A stretch of 64,000 nucleotides of DNA from Caballeronia insecticola (GCF_000402035.1 NC_021289.1:682001-746000); one strand, 5' to 3'. Counted from the stretch's first letter, positions 25,243 through 35,037 are shown. The notes: generated by a model not told the origin, from the letters alone. Numbers and translations: made by a program.

Positions 25243-26799
25243 TTATTCCACCGCGCGCGTCCTGTTCGCCCAATACGGCGCGCGTAAGTCGCGTTTCAAA
25301 ACCTTGCCCGCGCCCGACAACGGCAGTCGATCGCGGAACTCGACCGTCTTCGGGCATTTATAGCCGGCGATCGCCTGACGGCAATGCGCGCGCACCTCGT
25401 CCTCCGCGAGCGCCGCGCCCGGCTTGCGAACGATCACCGCGTGCACGGCCTCGCCCCAGACGTCGTGCGGAATGCCGATCACCGCGCACGCCGCCACCGC
25501 CGGATGACGCACGATCACGTTCTCCACTTCGGCGGAATACACGTTTTCGCCACCGCTGACGATCATGTCCTTGATGCGATCGACGATATAGAGATAACCC
25601 TGCGCATCCATATAGGCGCCGTCGCCGGTATGCAGCCAGCCGTCGCGCACGGCCTGCGCGGTTTCATCGGGCTTTTTCCAGTAGCCTGCCATCACGTTCG
25701 GTCCGCGCACGACGATCTCGCCGACGGTGCCGCGCGGCACTTCATCGCCGTGTGCGTCGACGACTTTCACCATCAGGCCCGGCAGACCGCGCCCAATCGA
25801 GCGATACAGCCCGCTCTTGCGCCCCGCTTCATCGTGATTGGCAGGCGGGTTCGCCGAAACGCTCGGACACGCCTCGGTCATGCCGTATGAATGCGCCAGT
25901 TCGACGCCCGGCAGCGTGCCGATCACGCGGTCGAGCAGCGCCTCCGGAATCGGCGATGCGCCGTACGTCAGCCTCCGCAGACTGCCGAGATCGGTACGCG
26001 CGAAGTCGGGATGATCGAGCAGCGACTGGATCATGGTCGGCACGAGTAGCGTTTCGCTCACGCGCTCGGCGCCGATTGCATCGAGCACGGCGCCGGCGTC
26101 GAAGGCGGGAATGATGACGTGCGCCTCGCCGGCCATGAACTGCACCAGCGCGCGGCCGAGTCCCGCCGCGTGGAAGAACGGCGCCGCGTGCAGAACCGCG
26201 CTGTCGGGCAATGGCGCGGATTCGGCAATCCGCATGACGCACGACGACCACATGTTCAGATGCGTCTGCATCACGCCTTTCGGAAAGCCGGTCGTGCCGC
26301 CGGTGTACATGATGCACGCGAGGTCCGCGCCACCCCGGCCGGCATCCGCCACGGGAGATGCAGCCGCGATCAGCGCGTCGAACGCGTGCATGCCGGCGGG
26401 CGCCGCGCCGTCGCCTGCGTGAATCAGCATCGGCGGCGTGCGTACGAGCGCGGACACCGCGCGCGCCATGTCGACGAAATGATCATCGACGATCAGGATT
26501 TGCGTATCGCAATCATCCAGCGAATAAGCGATTTCCGGCGCGCTCCAGCGCGTGTTGACCGGATTGAGCACGCCGCCGCCCCACCACACGCCCATCGCGT
26601 ATTCGAGGTAGCGGTCCGAGTTGAGCGCGAGCATGCCGACCCGGTCGCCCGCCGCCATGCCGAGCCCGCGCAACGCGGCGGCGAGGCGCGCGACACGATC
26701 CGCGAATGTGCGGAACGTCGTGCGGCGTCCTTTGAACGTGATCGCGAGCCGGTCCGGATTCTGTTGCAGCGAACGATGCAGGCCCTGAGTCAGATACAT
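25243..26799 (-). CDS. Long-chain-fatty-acid/acyl-CoA ligase (set B, last gene)
   Basis: An AMP-forming ligase of 518 residues. It has the P-loop-like CIMYTGGTTGFPKGVM, the ATP-binding YGMTEACPS, the hinge YIVDRIKDMIVSGGENVYS and the C-terminal catalytic Lys in PLSGAGKVLKRDL. ATG 26799 has AGGAAGA upstream; the frame stays open further back without a ribosome site. The gene is the eighth and last of the set B operon, 43 bases after the enoyl-CoA hydratase gene, and converges with the orphan exported protein. It likely activates the acid substrate or a later degradation intermediate. Confidence 0.92.
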   Translation of the reverse strand: MYLTQGLHRSLQQNPDRLAITFKGRRTTFRTFADRVARLAAALRGLGMAAGDRVGMLALNSDRYLEYAMGVWWGGGVLNPVNTRWSAPEIAYSLDDCDTQILIVDDHFVDMARAVSALVRTPPMLIHAGDGAAPAGMHAFDALIAAASPVADAGRGGADLACIMYTGGTTGFPKGVMQTHLNMWSSCVMRIAESAPLPDSAVLHAAPFFHAAGLGRALVQFMAGEAHVIIPAFDAGAVLDAIGAERVSETLLVPTMIQSLLDHPDFARTDLGSLRRLTYGASPIPEALLDRVIGTLPGVELAHSYGMTEACPSVSANPPANHDEAGRKSGLYRSIGRGLPGLMVKVVDAHGDEVPRGTVGEIVVRGPNVMAGYWKKPDETAQAVRDGWLHTGDGAYMDAQGYLYIVDRIKDMIVSGGENVYSAEVENVIVRHPAVAACAVIGIPHDVWGEAVHAVIVRKPGAALAEDEVRAHCRQAIAGYKCPKTVEFRDRLPLSGAGKVLKRDLRAPYWANRTRAVE

Positions 26800-26842
26800 G
26801 CGTTGTCTTCCTGCCGTGTGGGTGCGCACGTGGCGCGCCAGA

Positions 26843-27637
26843 CTATCCGCGAAATGCGGGCGTGCGTTTCTCGATGAACGCAGCCACGGCTTCCCGATGA
26901 TCCGCCGTCTGATGCGAAAGCGCCTGATACGCCGCCGACATCTCCAGCAATGTATCCAGACGGCAATGCATGCCCTCGCGCAGCAGCCGTTTCGCGAGCC
27001 GCACCGCGTGCGGCGGATTGGCGGCGATCGTGCGCGCGAGACCCTGCGCGACGTAGAGCAGTTCGTCATGCGCGACGACTCGCGAAACCAGATTCCATTC
27101 GAGCGCCTGTTGCGCGTCGATCGTCTGGCCGGTGAAGGTCAGTTCCGCCGCGCGCGACACGCCGACGATGCGCGGCAGCAGCCATGCGCCGCCATCGCCG
27201 GGAATGATGCCCAGCTTGACGAAACTCTCGGCGAACTTCGCGCGCTCGGACGCGATGCGGATGTCGCACATGCACGCGAGATCGAGCCCCGCGCCGATTG
27301 CCGCGCCGTTGACGGCGGCGATGACCGGCACTTCGAGGTTGAACAGCGCCAGCGGCAGTTGCTGAATGCCGCGCCGGTAGTCCTGCCGAATCTCCATGCC
27401 GGGCATGTTGCCTGACGCATGCCGCTCCATGTCGTGGATATTGCCGCCCGACGAAAACGCTGTGCCCGCGCCCGTCAGGATCACGGCCCGCACGGAACGG
27501 TCGGCTTCGATCCGTCCTATCGCTTCAAGCAATTCCGCCACCGCCGTGTTGCCGGTGAGCGGATTGCGCCGCTCCGGTTCGTTCATCGTCAGCGTGACGA
27601 TGTGTTCATCTTGCTCGTAACTCAAAAACTTATTCAT
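26843..27637 (-). CDS. Enoyl-CoA hydratase/isomerase family protein (set B)
   Basis: A crotonase-fold enzyme of 264 residues. The oxyanion-hole segments are FSSGGNIHDM and NGAAIGAGLDLACMCDIRIAS, and the second active-site region is LGIIPGDGGAWLLPRIVG. It should hydrate the enoyl-CoA formed by the neighbouring acyl-CoA dehydrogenase pair. Set B uses this crotonase where set A uses a MaoC pair. The start at 27637 (MNKFLSYEQDEHIV) is a normal crotonase N-terminus; the open frame extends far upstream but only as antisense-like Arg-rich sequence. Confidence 0.92.
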   Translation of the reverse strand: MNKFLSYEQDEHIVTLTMNEPERRNPLTGNTAVAELLEAIGRIEADRSVRAVILTGAGTAFSSGGNIHDMERHASGNMPGMEIRQDYRRGIQQLPLALFNLEVPVIAAVNGAAIGAGLDLACMCDIRIASERAKFAESFVKLGIIPGDGGAWLLPRIVGVSRAAELTFTGQTIDAQQALEWNLVSRVVAHDELLYVAQGLARTIAANPPHAVRLAKRLLREGMHCRLDTLLEMSAAYQALSHQTADHREAVAAFIEKRTPAFRG

Positions 27638-27687
27638 AGGATGCCTGATCGTCTTCGCTGATGAAAAGATTTGCCGCCCCGGTTCGT

Positions 27688-28689
27688 CTAAGCGGCGACG
27701 CAATGCGGCGCGGTGCGCGCGAAATCCACGATCGTGCCGTGCTCCTGCGCCAGGACGGCGCTTCCCACCACGCCGTTCCAGAAGATCTCCGAGCCATCCG
27801 CGATGCGCCATTCGTGCATCCTGCGCGTGTAGAGCTGGAGATCGTATTCGGCGGTGACACCGATTGCGCCATGCAGCGCATGCGCCGTCGCGGCGATCAG
27901 CGGCACGGCCATGCTGGTGCGAGCCTTGCCGATGGCCGTCGCGAGCCGTTCGGGGACGGCGCCCGTGCCGCTGAACGCCAGCGCCGATGCCATTCCCGCC
28001 GACGCCACATGCTCGGCCATCACGCTCAACTGGTGCTGGACCGCCTGAAACTTGCCGATGGATTTGCCGAACTGCGAGCGATCGTTGCAGTACTGGAGGG
28101 TCATCGCGAACACGCGATCCATGGCCCCGGCGATGGCGGCCGCATGGATCGCCGCGCTGAACAGCAGCACCTCCGCGCCGTTCGAGCCGAGTGCTACGGG
28201 CACGGCGCCCGAGCGCCAGCGAAGCGTGCCGCAAGAACTTCCGTGTACGCCGTCCGGCTCGCGCTCGGCCTGCGTCGCGTCGAGCAACAGCAGCGCGCCA
28301 TCGACGTTGGCGAGCACGTTGTCGCAGATCATGCCGAACGGCACCTGCGGCGCTTTCAGCGAGCCGTCCGCGCGACGCAGGCAGCTACCGGCGAGCGTCG
28401 TCATTCCGGCCGGGGCCGTCACGCCGCTGTCGCGCAACAACGCGCGCGCCGCGATGCTCTGTGCCAGCGGCACCGGCACCGCATAGCGTCCGAAGGCCGT
28501 GAAAATCGGCTCGATCGACGACAGCGGCAGTCCGGCGCCGCCCGCGCTTTCCGGCGTGAGCAGTTCCAGAAATCCGGCTTCCTCGACTGCGTTCCAGATC
28601 GACGCAGCCGAGCCGCCGTTTTCGATGGCGCGCACGGCCTCGGAAGTGGCGCGGTCGCGCAGAATAGCTTCAATGGCTTCGGTGAACAT
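27688..28689 (-). CDS. Short acyl-CoA dehydrogenase subunit (set B, beta-like)
   Basis: The product is 333 residues, shorter than a normal acyl-CoA dehydrogenase. It keeps the FAD-contact motif RSQFGKSIGKFQAVQHQLS but shows no recognisable M-S/T-E-P-G/D-x-G-S-D motif in the middle. Its neighbour upstream has exactly the opposite pattern. This is the signature of heterotetrameric acyl-CoA dehydrogenases known from steroid side-chain degradation (ChsE-type pairs), in which two chains build one active site. Its start codon lies 27 bases after the partner's stop. On its own it is unlikely to be active. Confidence 0.9.
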   Translation of the reverse strand: MFTEAIEAILRDRATSEAVRAIENGGSAASIWNAVEEAGFLELLTPESAGGAGLPLSSIEPIFTAFGRYAVPVPLAQSIAARALLRDSGVTAPAGMTTLAGSCLRRADGSLKAPQVPFGMICDNVLANVDGALLLLDATQAEREPDGVHGSSCGTLRWRSGAVPVALGSNGAEVLLFSAAIHAAAIAGAMDRVFAMTLQYCNDRSQFGKSIGKFQAVQHQLSVMAEHVASAGMASALAFSGTGAVPERLATAIGKARTSMAVPLIAATAHALHGAIGVTAEYDLQLYTRRMHEWRIADGSEIFWNGVVGSAVLAQEHGTIVDFARTAPHCVAA

Positions 28690-28716
28690 GCTGGTCTCTT
28701 TCGTGTGTCCGGATGG

Positions 28717-29874
28717 TTAGCGCAGGCCCAGTCCGCGCGCGATCATGCCGCGCAGCACTTCGCGCGTGCCGCCACGCAGCGAGAACGTCGGTGAAATCTG
28801 GCTCAGGTAGGCCACCGTGCGATACAGCTCGGGGTCCACGGTGCGTGCGGGATTCGCGCCGAGCATGGCTTCGAGTTGCGCGGGAATCGCCTGCTCGAAC
28901 TCGGTGCCGATGTCCTTGACGAGCGCCGCCTCGACCACCGGGCTCTCGCCGCGCGCGAGCCGCGCCGTGATCGCGATCGACAGACAGCGCAACGTGGCCA
29001 GTTGCGTCGCGAAGCCGCCGAGCAACGCAAGCTCGGCTTCGCCCGTGCCGTGACGGCGCAACTGTGCGCGCCAGCAATCGAGCAGCACGACGCTCGAATA
29101 AAGCCGCTCCGGTCCGCTGCGTTCGAACGCGAGTTCGGCCGTGACCTGTTCCCAGCCAGCGCCTTCGTCGCCGATCAAGGCATCGTCGGCGAGCAATACG
29201 TCGTCGAAGGTCACTTCCGAAAAGTGCGCGTCGCCGGCGAGATCGACGATCGGCCGCACGTGAACGCCCGGCAACGACAGATCGACGATGAATTGCGACA
29301 AGCCCTTCTGCCGATCTTCCGGCGCGCCCGACGAACGCACGAGCGCGATCATGTACTGGCAATGCTGCGCGTTGGTCGTCCAGATCTTGCGTCCGGTGAG
29401 ACGCCAGCCGCCGTCACAACGCACCGCGCGCGTGCGCACGCTCGCGAGATCGGAACCCGCGTCGGGCTCGCTCATGCCGATGCAAAAAAACGCGCGCGCG
29501 GCGCAGATGCGCGGCAAGTAGAAGTCCTTCTGCGCCTCGGTGCCGTAGCGCAGGATCAACGGACCGCTCTGACGGTCGGCAATCCAGTGCGCGGCGACGG
29601 GCGCGCCCGCGGCCAGCAGTTCCTCGACCAGCACAAAGCGGCGGAACGCGTCCATGCCCGCGCCGCCGTAGCTCGCCGGCAGCGTCAGCCCGATCCAGCC
29701 GCGCGCGGCAAGGCGGCGGCTGAAGTCGGCGTCGAAGCCCATCCACGAGCGGGCGCGTACATCGGCGGGCGCGGACGGCAAGTGTTCATCGAGAAACTGC
29801 TTCACTTGCGCGCGAAAGGCCTCGGCCTCGGCGGGCAGCGCCGTCAGGTGGAAAGCATCCAGCAGGTTGTTCAC
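28717..29874 (-). CDS. Acyl-CoA dehydrogenase subunit (set B, alpha-like)
   Basis: The protein has 385 residues. The central motif FFCIGMSEPDAGSDLASVR is intact, as is the C-terminal ISPTFSLRGGTREVLRGMIARGL. In the place of the usual R-x-x-F-G...F-Q...H segment it has an unrelated CWRAQLRRHGTGEAELALLG stretch. That missing motif is present in the next gene, so the two should form one alpha2beta2 enzyme. Such pairs act on bulky CoA thioesters with short side chains in steroid catabolism; the substrate here is inferred. It follows the set B ligase gene by 45 bases. Confidence 0.9.
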   Translation of the reverse strand: MNNLLDAFHLTALPAEAEAFRAQVKQFLDEHLPSAPADVRARSWMGFDADFSRRLAARGWIGLTLPASYGGAGMDAFRRFVLVEELLAAGAPVAAHWIADRQSGPLILRYGTEAQKDFYLPRICAARAFFCIGMSEPDAGSDLASVRTRAVRCDGGWRLTGRKIWTTNAQHCQYMIALVRSSGAPEDRQKGLSQFIVDLSLPGVHVRPIVDLAGDAHFSEVTFDDVLLADDALIGDEGAGWEQVTAELAFERSGPERLYSSVVLLDCWRAQLRRHGTGEAELALLGGFATQLATLRCLSIAITARLARGESPVVEAALVKDIGTEFEQAIPAQLEAMLGANPARTVDPELYRTVAYLSQISPTFSLRGGTREVLRGMIARGLGLR

Positions 29875-29919
29875 GTCTCGCTCCAGATTGTTTTTTGGTC
29901 GGCGTTCTGCATGCGCGCG

Positions 29920-31473
29920 TCAGGCTTGCCCGGCGTAACGCTCGCGCAGCGCCTGCTTGTAGAGCTTGCCGGTGGGCAGGCGCGGCATCGTGTCGATGAA
30001 GTCGATCGAGCGCGGCACCATGTAGCGCGCCACGCGCGTGCGCAGATACGCGAGCAGCGCGTCCGCAAGCGCATCCGATGGCACGACGCCCGGCACCGGC
30101 TCGACGATCGCCTTGACCTGCTCGCCCATTTCGGCGTCGGGCACGCCGATCACGGCGGCGTCCTGCACGTCGGGATGCACGGCGAGCGCGTCTTCGATCG
30201 CTTGCGGATAGATGTTGACGCCGCCCGAAATGATCATGAACGCCTGGCGGTCGGTGAGATACAGATAGCCGTCGCCATCGACATGGCCGATATCGCCGAC
30301 CGCCGTCCACGCCGGATGACGCGGATGCTGTGCGGCACGGGTCTTGTCGGGATCGTTGTGATAGTGAAAAGGCAAGTGGTCGCGTTCGAAGTAGACGACG
30401 CCGTCTTGCCCCGTTGGCAGTTCGTTGCCTTCTTCGTCGCAGATATGGATCACGCCGAGCAACGCGCGCCCGACCGAGCCCGGATGCGCGAGCCACTCTT
30501 CGGTGTTGAGCGTGGTCACGCCATTGCCTTCGGTGGACGAGTAATACTCTTCGATGATCGGCCCCCACCAGTCGATCATCCGCCGCTTGATTTCTTGCGG
30601 ACACGGCGCGGCCGCGTGGATCGCCACCCGATGACTCGACAGGTCGAACGCAGCGCGCTGCGCGGGAGCGAGCTTGAGCAGGCGGATCAGCATGGTCGGC
30701 ACCCACTGGCTGTGCGTGACGCGATAACGCTCGATTGCCCGCAATGCGTCGAGCGGATCGAACTTTTCCATGAACACCACGGTGCCGCCGCCGAACTGCG
30801 TCTCGATCCCGTAGCCGAGCGGCGCGGTGTGATAGAGCGGCGCCGGGGAGAGATAGACCGTTTGCGCGTCGAAGCCATAACGCTCGAACTGCGGCCGACG
30901 CGCGGAGCCGGAGCCGTCCGAGACGCGCCCCTGCGGCTGCGCGCGAATGATGCCTTTAGGGCGGCCGGTCGTGCCCGAGCTGTAGATCATCATCGCGCCG
31001 AGCCATTCGTCGGTCAGGCGCGTTGCCGGGTAGCGGCCGGTCACCGCTTCGTAGCTGCTCCAGTCGGCAATGGTGCCGTCGATCATCAGGCGCAGGCCGC
31101 AGGTCGGCATCATGCCGGTCAGTTCGGCCGCAAGCTCACGCATCGCATACGAACTGACCACGGCCTGCGCTTGACTATCCGCGATGATGCCCGCCGCCTC
31201 CGACGCGGTCAGGAAGCGGTTGACCGGCGTGATCAGCAAGCCCGAACGCAACGCTGCCCAGCACACTTCGAAGCAGCGGATGTTGTTCTCGAGCACCATC
31301 GCGATGTGGTCGCCGCGCCTCAGCCCGATTGCGTGCAGACACTGCGCGAAGCGATTGGAACGCTCGTCGAGTTCGCGGTAGGTGAGCACGTCGCCGGTGG
31401 TGCTGTTGATCGCCGCGGGCTTGTCGGGAGTCAGCGCCGCGTGGTCGCCGAGGTACTTCGGGATTTTGATCAT
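29920..31473 (-). CDS. AMP-dependent acyl-CoA synthetase (set B, FadD-like)
   Basis: An AMP-forming ligase of 517 residues. It has the P-loop MMIYSSGTTGRPKGIIRAQP, the adenine-contact YYSSTEGNG, the hinge YLTDRQAFMIISGGVNIYP and the C-terminal catalytic Lys in RLPTGKLYKQALRERY. It is one of two ligases in set B, so two different acids, or a starting acid and a partly degraded product, may be activated. It lies 55 bases after the SDR gene. The first 20 residues (MIKIPKYLGDHAALTPDKP) are a normal start for this family. Confidence 0.93.
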   Translation of the reverse strand: MIKIPKYLGDHAALTPDKPAAINSTTGDVLTYRELDERSNRFAQCLHAIGLRRGDHIAMVLENNIRCFEVCWAALRSGLLITPVNRFLTASEAAGIIADSQAQAVVSSYAMRELAAELTGMMPTCGLRLMIDGTIADWSSYEAVTGRYPATRLTDEWLGAMMIYSSGTTGRPKGIIRAQPQGRVSDGSGSARRPQFERYGFDAQTVYLSPAPLYHTAPLGYGIETQFGGGTVVFMEKFDPLDALRAIERYRVTHSQWVPTMLIRLLKLAPAQRAAFDLSSHRVAIHAAAPCPQEIKRRMIDWWGPIIEEYYSSTEGNGVTTLNTEEWLAHPGSVGRALLGVIHICDEEGNELPTGQDGVVYFERDHLPFHYHNDPDKTRAAQHPRHPAWTAVGDIGHVDGDGYLYLTDRQAFMIISGGVNIYPQAIEDALAVHPDVQDAAVIGVPDAEMGEQVKAIVEPVPGVVPSDALADALLAYLRTRVARYMVPRSIDFIDTMPRLPTGKLYKQALRERYAGQA

Positions 31474-31528
31474 GCACGCTCTCCTGCGCTTCGAGACGGT
31501 TAGCGACGGTTCGAGACGGTTCGAGCGC

Positions 31529-32464
31529 CTACGCCACCGCTACCGGAATCTCGCCCGAGGTCAGCGCGTTCGGCGCGGCCTGCTCCACCAGTTGCGGGAT
31601 CAGCGCGCCAAGCTCGGCCGCATCCCAGCGTCCCTGCTTTTCGATGCGCGGACCGGCGCTCCAGCCTTCGGCCACCGTGATGCGACCGCCGCGCACGCCG
31701 AACACCCGTCCGGTGATGCCGCTCGATGCCGCGCTGCCGAGCCATGCGACCAAAGGCGCGACGTTGCCCGCGTCGAGCGGATCGAAGCCGGGCGCCGCGC
31801 CCGCGGTGAATTCGTCGCGGCGGACCGCGAAGATGTCTTCGGTGAGGCGGCTCATCGCCGTGGGATAGATCGCGTTGACCGTCACGCCGTAGCGTTCGAG
31901 TTCGCGCGCCGCAATCACCGACATCGCCGCGATGCCCGCTTTCGCCGCGCCGTAGTTGGCCTGACCCGGATTGCAGTACAGCCCCGACGACGAACTCGTA
32001 TTGATGAGCCGCCCGACCCGCGCGCGTCCCGCTTTCGCCTCGTCGCGCCAGTAAGCTGCGGCGTGACGCGACGGCGCAAAGGTGCCGCGCATGTGCACGC
32101 GAATCACCGAGTCCCAGTCGTCTTCGCTCATGTTGGCGAGCGTGCGGTCGCGCAGGATGCCGGCGTTGTTGACCAGCACGTCGAGTCCGCCGAATGCGGA
32201 AATGGCCGTGTCGATCATGCGTTTTGCGCCGTTCCAGTCGGCGACGTCGTCGAAGTTCGCGACAGCCTGGCCGCCGAGCGCTTCGATTTCGGCGACGACG
32301 TCGAGTGCGGGGCCGCTCGCGGCGCCGGAGCCGTCTCCGTTGCCGCCGAGATCGTTGACGACGACCTTCGCACCCTGCCGGGCAAACTCAAGCGCGTATT
32401 CGCGCCCGAGGCCGCGCCCCGCACCGGTGATGATGACGACGCGGTCCTTGCAAAGCTGTTGCAT
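31529..32464 (-). CDS. SDR-family dehydrogenase, 17-beta-HSD type 4-like (set B)
   Basis: The protein has 311 residues. The cofactor motif TGAGRGLG is at 13-20, followed by the insert VVNDLGGNGDGSG typical of the multifunctional-enzyme-2/HSD17B4 subgroup, then NNAG, a serine cluster and Y171/K175 in NYGAAKAG. Members oxidise 3-hydroxyacyl-CoAs, including bile-acid and steroid side-chain intermediates. In set B it should act between the hydratase and the thiolase. It lies 71 bases downstream of the thiolase gene. Confidence 0.9.
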   Translation of the reverse strand: MQQLCKDRVVIITGAGRGLGREYALEFARQGAKVVVNDLGGNGDGSGAASGPALDVVAEIEALGGQAVANFDDVADWNGAKRMIDTAISAFGGLDVLVNNAGILRDRTLANMSEDDWDSVIRVHMRGTFAPSRHAAAYWRDEAKAGRARVGRLINTSSSSGLYCNPGQANYGAAKAGIAAMSVIAARELERYGVTVNAIYPTAMSRLTEDIFAVRRDEFTAGAAPGFDPLDAGNVAPLVAWLGSAASSGITGRVFGVRGGRITVAEGWSAGPRIEKQGRWDAAELGALIPQLVEQAAPNALTSGEIPVAVA

Positions 32465-32535
32465 GGCTAATCCTCAATGCTGTGTGCGATTCAAGTTGGC
32501 ACGCGGCGCGCCGTGACGCCTTGCGCGCCGGAGCT

Positions 32536-33723
32536 TCAGTGCTTGCCGTACAAGGTCACGACGCACGCGCCGCCGAGTCCGAGATTGTGCTGAAGCGCAT
32601 GCTTTGCGCCCTGCACTTGCCGACGGTCGGCGCTGCCGCGCAACTGATGCGTCAGCTCGTAACATTGCGCAAGACCTGTCGCGCCCAGCGGATGTCCCTT
32701 CGAGAGCAGACCGCCGGACGGATTGACCACGACCTTGCCGCCGTATGTGTTGTCGCCGTCGCTGACGAATTTGTCCGCGCCGCCTTCCGGGCAGAACCCG
32801 AGCGATTCGTAGCAGATGACCTCGTTGTGCGCGAAGCAGTCGTGCAGTTCGCACACGTCGATGTCTTCCGGTCCGATCCCGGCCTGCTCGTAGACCTTGT
32901 TCGCGGCCGAGCGCGTCATGTGCGTGCCGACGTAGTTGAGCATCGACGGCGGATCGAACGATGCGGGCGGATCGGTAGTCAGCGCCTGCGCGACGATCTG
33001 CACATCGGTGCGCAGGTTGTGCCTGCGGGCAAACTTCTCCGACACGAGGATCGCCGCCGCGCCGCCGCACGTGGGCGGACAGGCCATCAGACGCGTCATC
33101 ACGCCGGGCATCAGCACCGTGTCGTTCATCACGTCTTCGGTCGTCACTTGCTTGCGAAACAACGCGAGCGGGTTGTTCGCCGCGTGGCGGCTCGCCTTCG
33201 CGCGTACCGCCGCAAAGGTTTCCATGCGGGTGCCGTAGCGCTGCATATGTTCGCGTCCCGCGCCGCCGAAAGTGCGCAGTGCCTGCGGCAGATGCGCGAG
33301 GTCGGCGGTCAGGCCGTGCATGATCGGCACGAAGCGCGCGCGCGTCACGGGCCGGTCGTCCCAGTGCGACTTCAACGCGCCGGCCTGCATCTGCTCGAAG
33401 CCGAGCGCGAGCACGCAGTCCGCGTCGCCGGTGGCGATCGCCTGGCGCGCCAGATAGAGCGCGGTGGAACCCGTCGAGCAGTTGTTGTTCACGTTGACGA
33501 TCGGAATGCCCGTCATGCCCACTTCGTACAAGGCGGTTTGCCCGCAAGTGGAGTCGCCGTACACGTAACCGGCGAACGCTTGCTGGACGAGATCGTAGGC
33601 GATGCCGGCATCGGCCAGCGCGCGGCGGGTCGCTTCGGCGCCCATTTCGGTGTAGCTCTGGCTTGCGCCCGGCTTGGCGAATTGAATCATGCCGACGCCT
33701 GCCACCAGTACTTTTTCGCTCAT
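32536..33723 (-). CDS. SCP-x-type thiolase / lipid-transfer acetyl-CoA acyltransferase (set B)
   Basis: The protein has 395 residues and is closely similar along its whole length to the set A thiolase (394 residues). The nucleophile is C82 in NNNCSTGSTA, H344 lies in SKGHPLGATG, ELHDCFAHNE is present, and the end is GGACVVTLYGKH. It should perform the final CoA-dependent cleavage. The start at 33723 is supported by the match to the paralogue (MSEKVLVAGVGMIQF) and lies 26 bases after the dehydrogenase stop, the same spacing as in set A. Confidence 0.93.
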   Translation of the reverse strand: MSEKVLVAGVGMIQFAKPGASQSYTEMGAEATRRALADAGIAYDLVQQAFAGYVYGDSTCGQTALYEVGMTGIPIVNVNNNCSTGSTALYLARQAIATGDADCVLALGFEQMQAGALKSHWDDRPVTRARFVPIMHGLTADLAHLPQALRTFGGAGREHMQRYGTRMETFAAVRAKASRHAANNPLALFRKQVTTEDVMNDTVLMPGVMTRLMACPPTCGGAAAILVSEKFARRHNLRTDVQIVAQALTTDPPASFDPPSMLNYVGTHMTRSAANKVYEQAGIGPEDIDVCELHDCFAHNEVICYESLGFCPEGGADKFVSDGDNTYGGKVVVNPSGGLLSKGHPLGATGLAQCYELTHQLRGSADRRQVQGAKHALQHNLGLGGACVVTLYGKH

Positions 33724-33749
33724 GTTGCTGCCTCGAAAGGTAGGAGAAC

Positions 33750-34889
33750 TCAAAGCTTGCGCGAGATCAGATCGCGCAACACTTCGCTGGTGCCGCCGAA
33801 GATGCGTGTTACACGCATGTCGGCGAACGCACGGGCGATCGGATATTCCAGCATGTAGCCGTAGCCGCCATGCAGCTGCACCATTTCGTCGATGCACTTC
33901 CACATCGCTTCGGTCGCGAAGAGCTTGGCGATCGCCGCTTCCTGCAACGTGAGCTTGCGCTCCATGTGCTCGCGAATGTAGTAATCGACCAGCGTGCGGA
34001 CCGCAACGGCTTGCGCCTTCACGTCGGCCAGTTTGAATTTGGTGTTCTGGAAGTCCCACACGGTCTGATTGAACGCGCGGCGGTCCTTCACGTATTGCAG
34101 CGTCAGTTCGAGTTGCCGCTCCAGCTTCGCCGCGCAATACACCGCGATGATGAGCCGCTCCTGCGGAAGCTCTTCCATCAGATGGATGAAGCCGCCGTTC
34201 TCGTTGCCGATCAGGTTGCTCGCGGGTACGCGGACGTTATCAAAGAAGAGTTCGGCGGTATCGGCGGCGGCCTGGCCAACTTTCTCCAGCTTGCGGCCAC
34301 GGCGGAATCCTGCGCGGTCGGTTTCGACCATGATGAGGCTCACGCCCTTCGCACCCGCCGACGGATCCGTCTTGCAGACCACGACCACCATGTCGCAGTT
34401 CAGGCCATTCGAAATGAAGGTCTTGCTGCCGTTGATGACGTAGTCGTCGCCGTCGCGTACGGCCGTGGTGCGGATCGATTTCAGATCGGAGCCGGTGCCG
34501 GGCTCGGTCATCGCGATCGCGAGAATTTTTTCGCCGCGGCAGATCGGCGGCAGCCACTTGCGTTTCTGTTCTTCCGTGCCGAGGCGCGCGATATACGGCG
34601 CGGTGATGTCGGAATGCACGGAATAGCTGAAGCCCGACACACCCGCGCGATGCAGCTCTTCCGCGACGATGGCCGAATGCCCGAAATCGCCGCCGCCGCC
34701 GCCGTATTCCTCCGGCACCGTCACACACAGCAGGCCTTCGCGGCCGGCCTTGAGCCAGGTTTCGCGATCGACGCACCCGGCTTCGTCCCACTGAGCCTGA
34801 CGCGGCAGGCACTCGCGTTCGAAAAAACGCCGCGCGGTATCACGCAGCATTTCGTGATCCTCGCGATAGACATTACGCTTGACTTCCAC
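33750..34889 (-). CDS. Acyl-CoA dehydrogenase (set B, first gene)
   Basis: The product is 379 residues, exactly the length of its set A paralogue. The GTG start at 34889 follows GAGGAG at good distance; the open frame continues upstream to 35078 into the regulator's 3' end but without coding character. It has [40 protein letters not shown] and the C-terminal [14 protein letters not shown]. It is complete in itself, unlike the split pair later in the operon, so set B encodes two different dehydrogenation activities. It opens an eight-gene minus-strand operon 148 bases downstream of regulator B. Confidence 0.94.
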   Translation of the reverse strand: MEVKRNVYREDHEMLRDTARRFFERECLPRQAQWDEAGCVDRETWLKAGREGLLCVTVPEEYGGGGGDFGHSAIVAEELHRAGVSGFSYSVHSDITAPYIARLGTEEQKRKWLPPICRGEKILAIAMTEPGTGSDLKSIRTTAVRDGDDYVINGSKTFISNGLNCDMVVVVCKTDPSAGAKGVSLIMVETDRAGFRRGRKLEKVGQAAADTAELFFDNVRVPASNLIGNENGGFIHLMEELPQERLIIAVYCAAKLERQLELTLQYVKDRRAFNQTVWDFQNTKFKLADVKAQAVAVRTLVDYYIREHMERKLTLQEAAIAKLFATEAMWKCIDEMVQLHGGYGYMLEYPIARAFADMRVTRIFGGTSEVLRDLISRKL

Positions 34890-35037
34890 CGGACGCTCCT
34901 CATCGATTGATTGCGTTCGCAGCGCGGGCCGGTCCGGCATCGTCGGCATGGTCGGCTGGCTGCTTTCGTGAAGGCATTGTGCGCGGCAGGAAGCGTGTGC
35001 AAGCCTACCCTCGTGGAGTGGGATCGGCGGGTGGGAG

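Noticed and set aside
28876..31503. 875-codon plus-strand open frame opposite set B
   Set aside because: It covers two real minus-strand genes, is very rich in Arg/His/Asp, and is typical of mirror frames in high-GC DNA.
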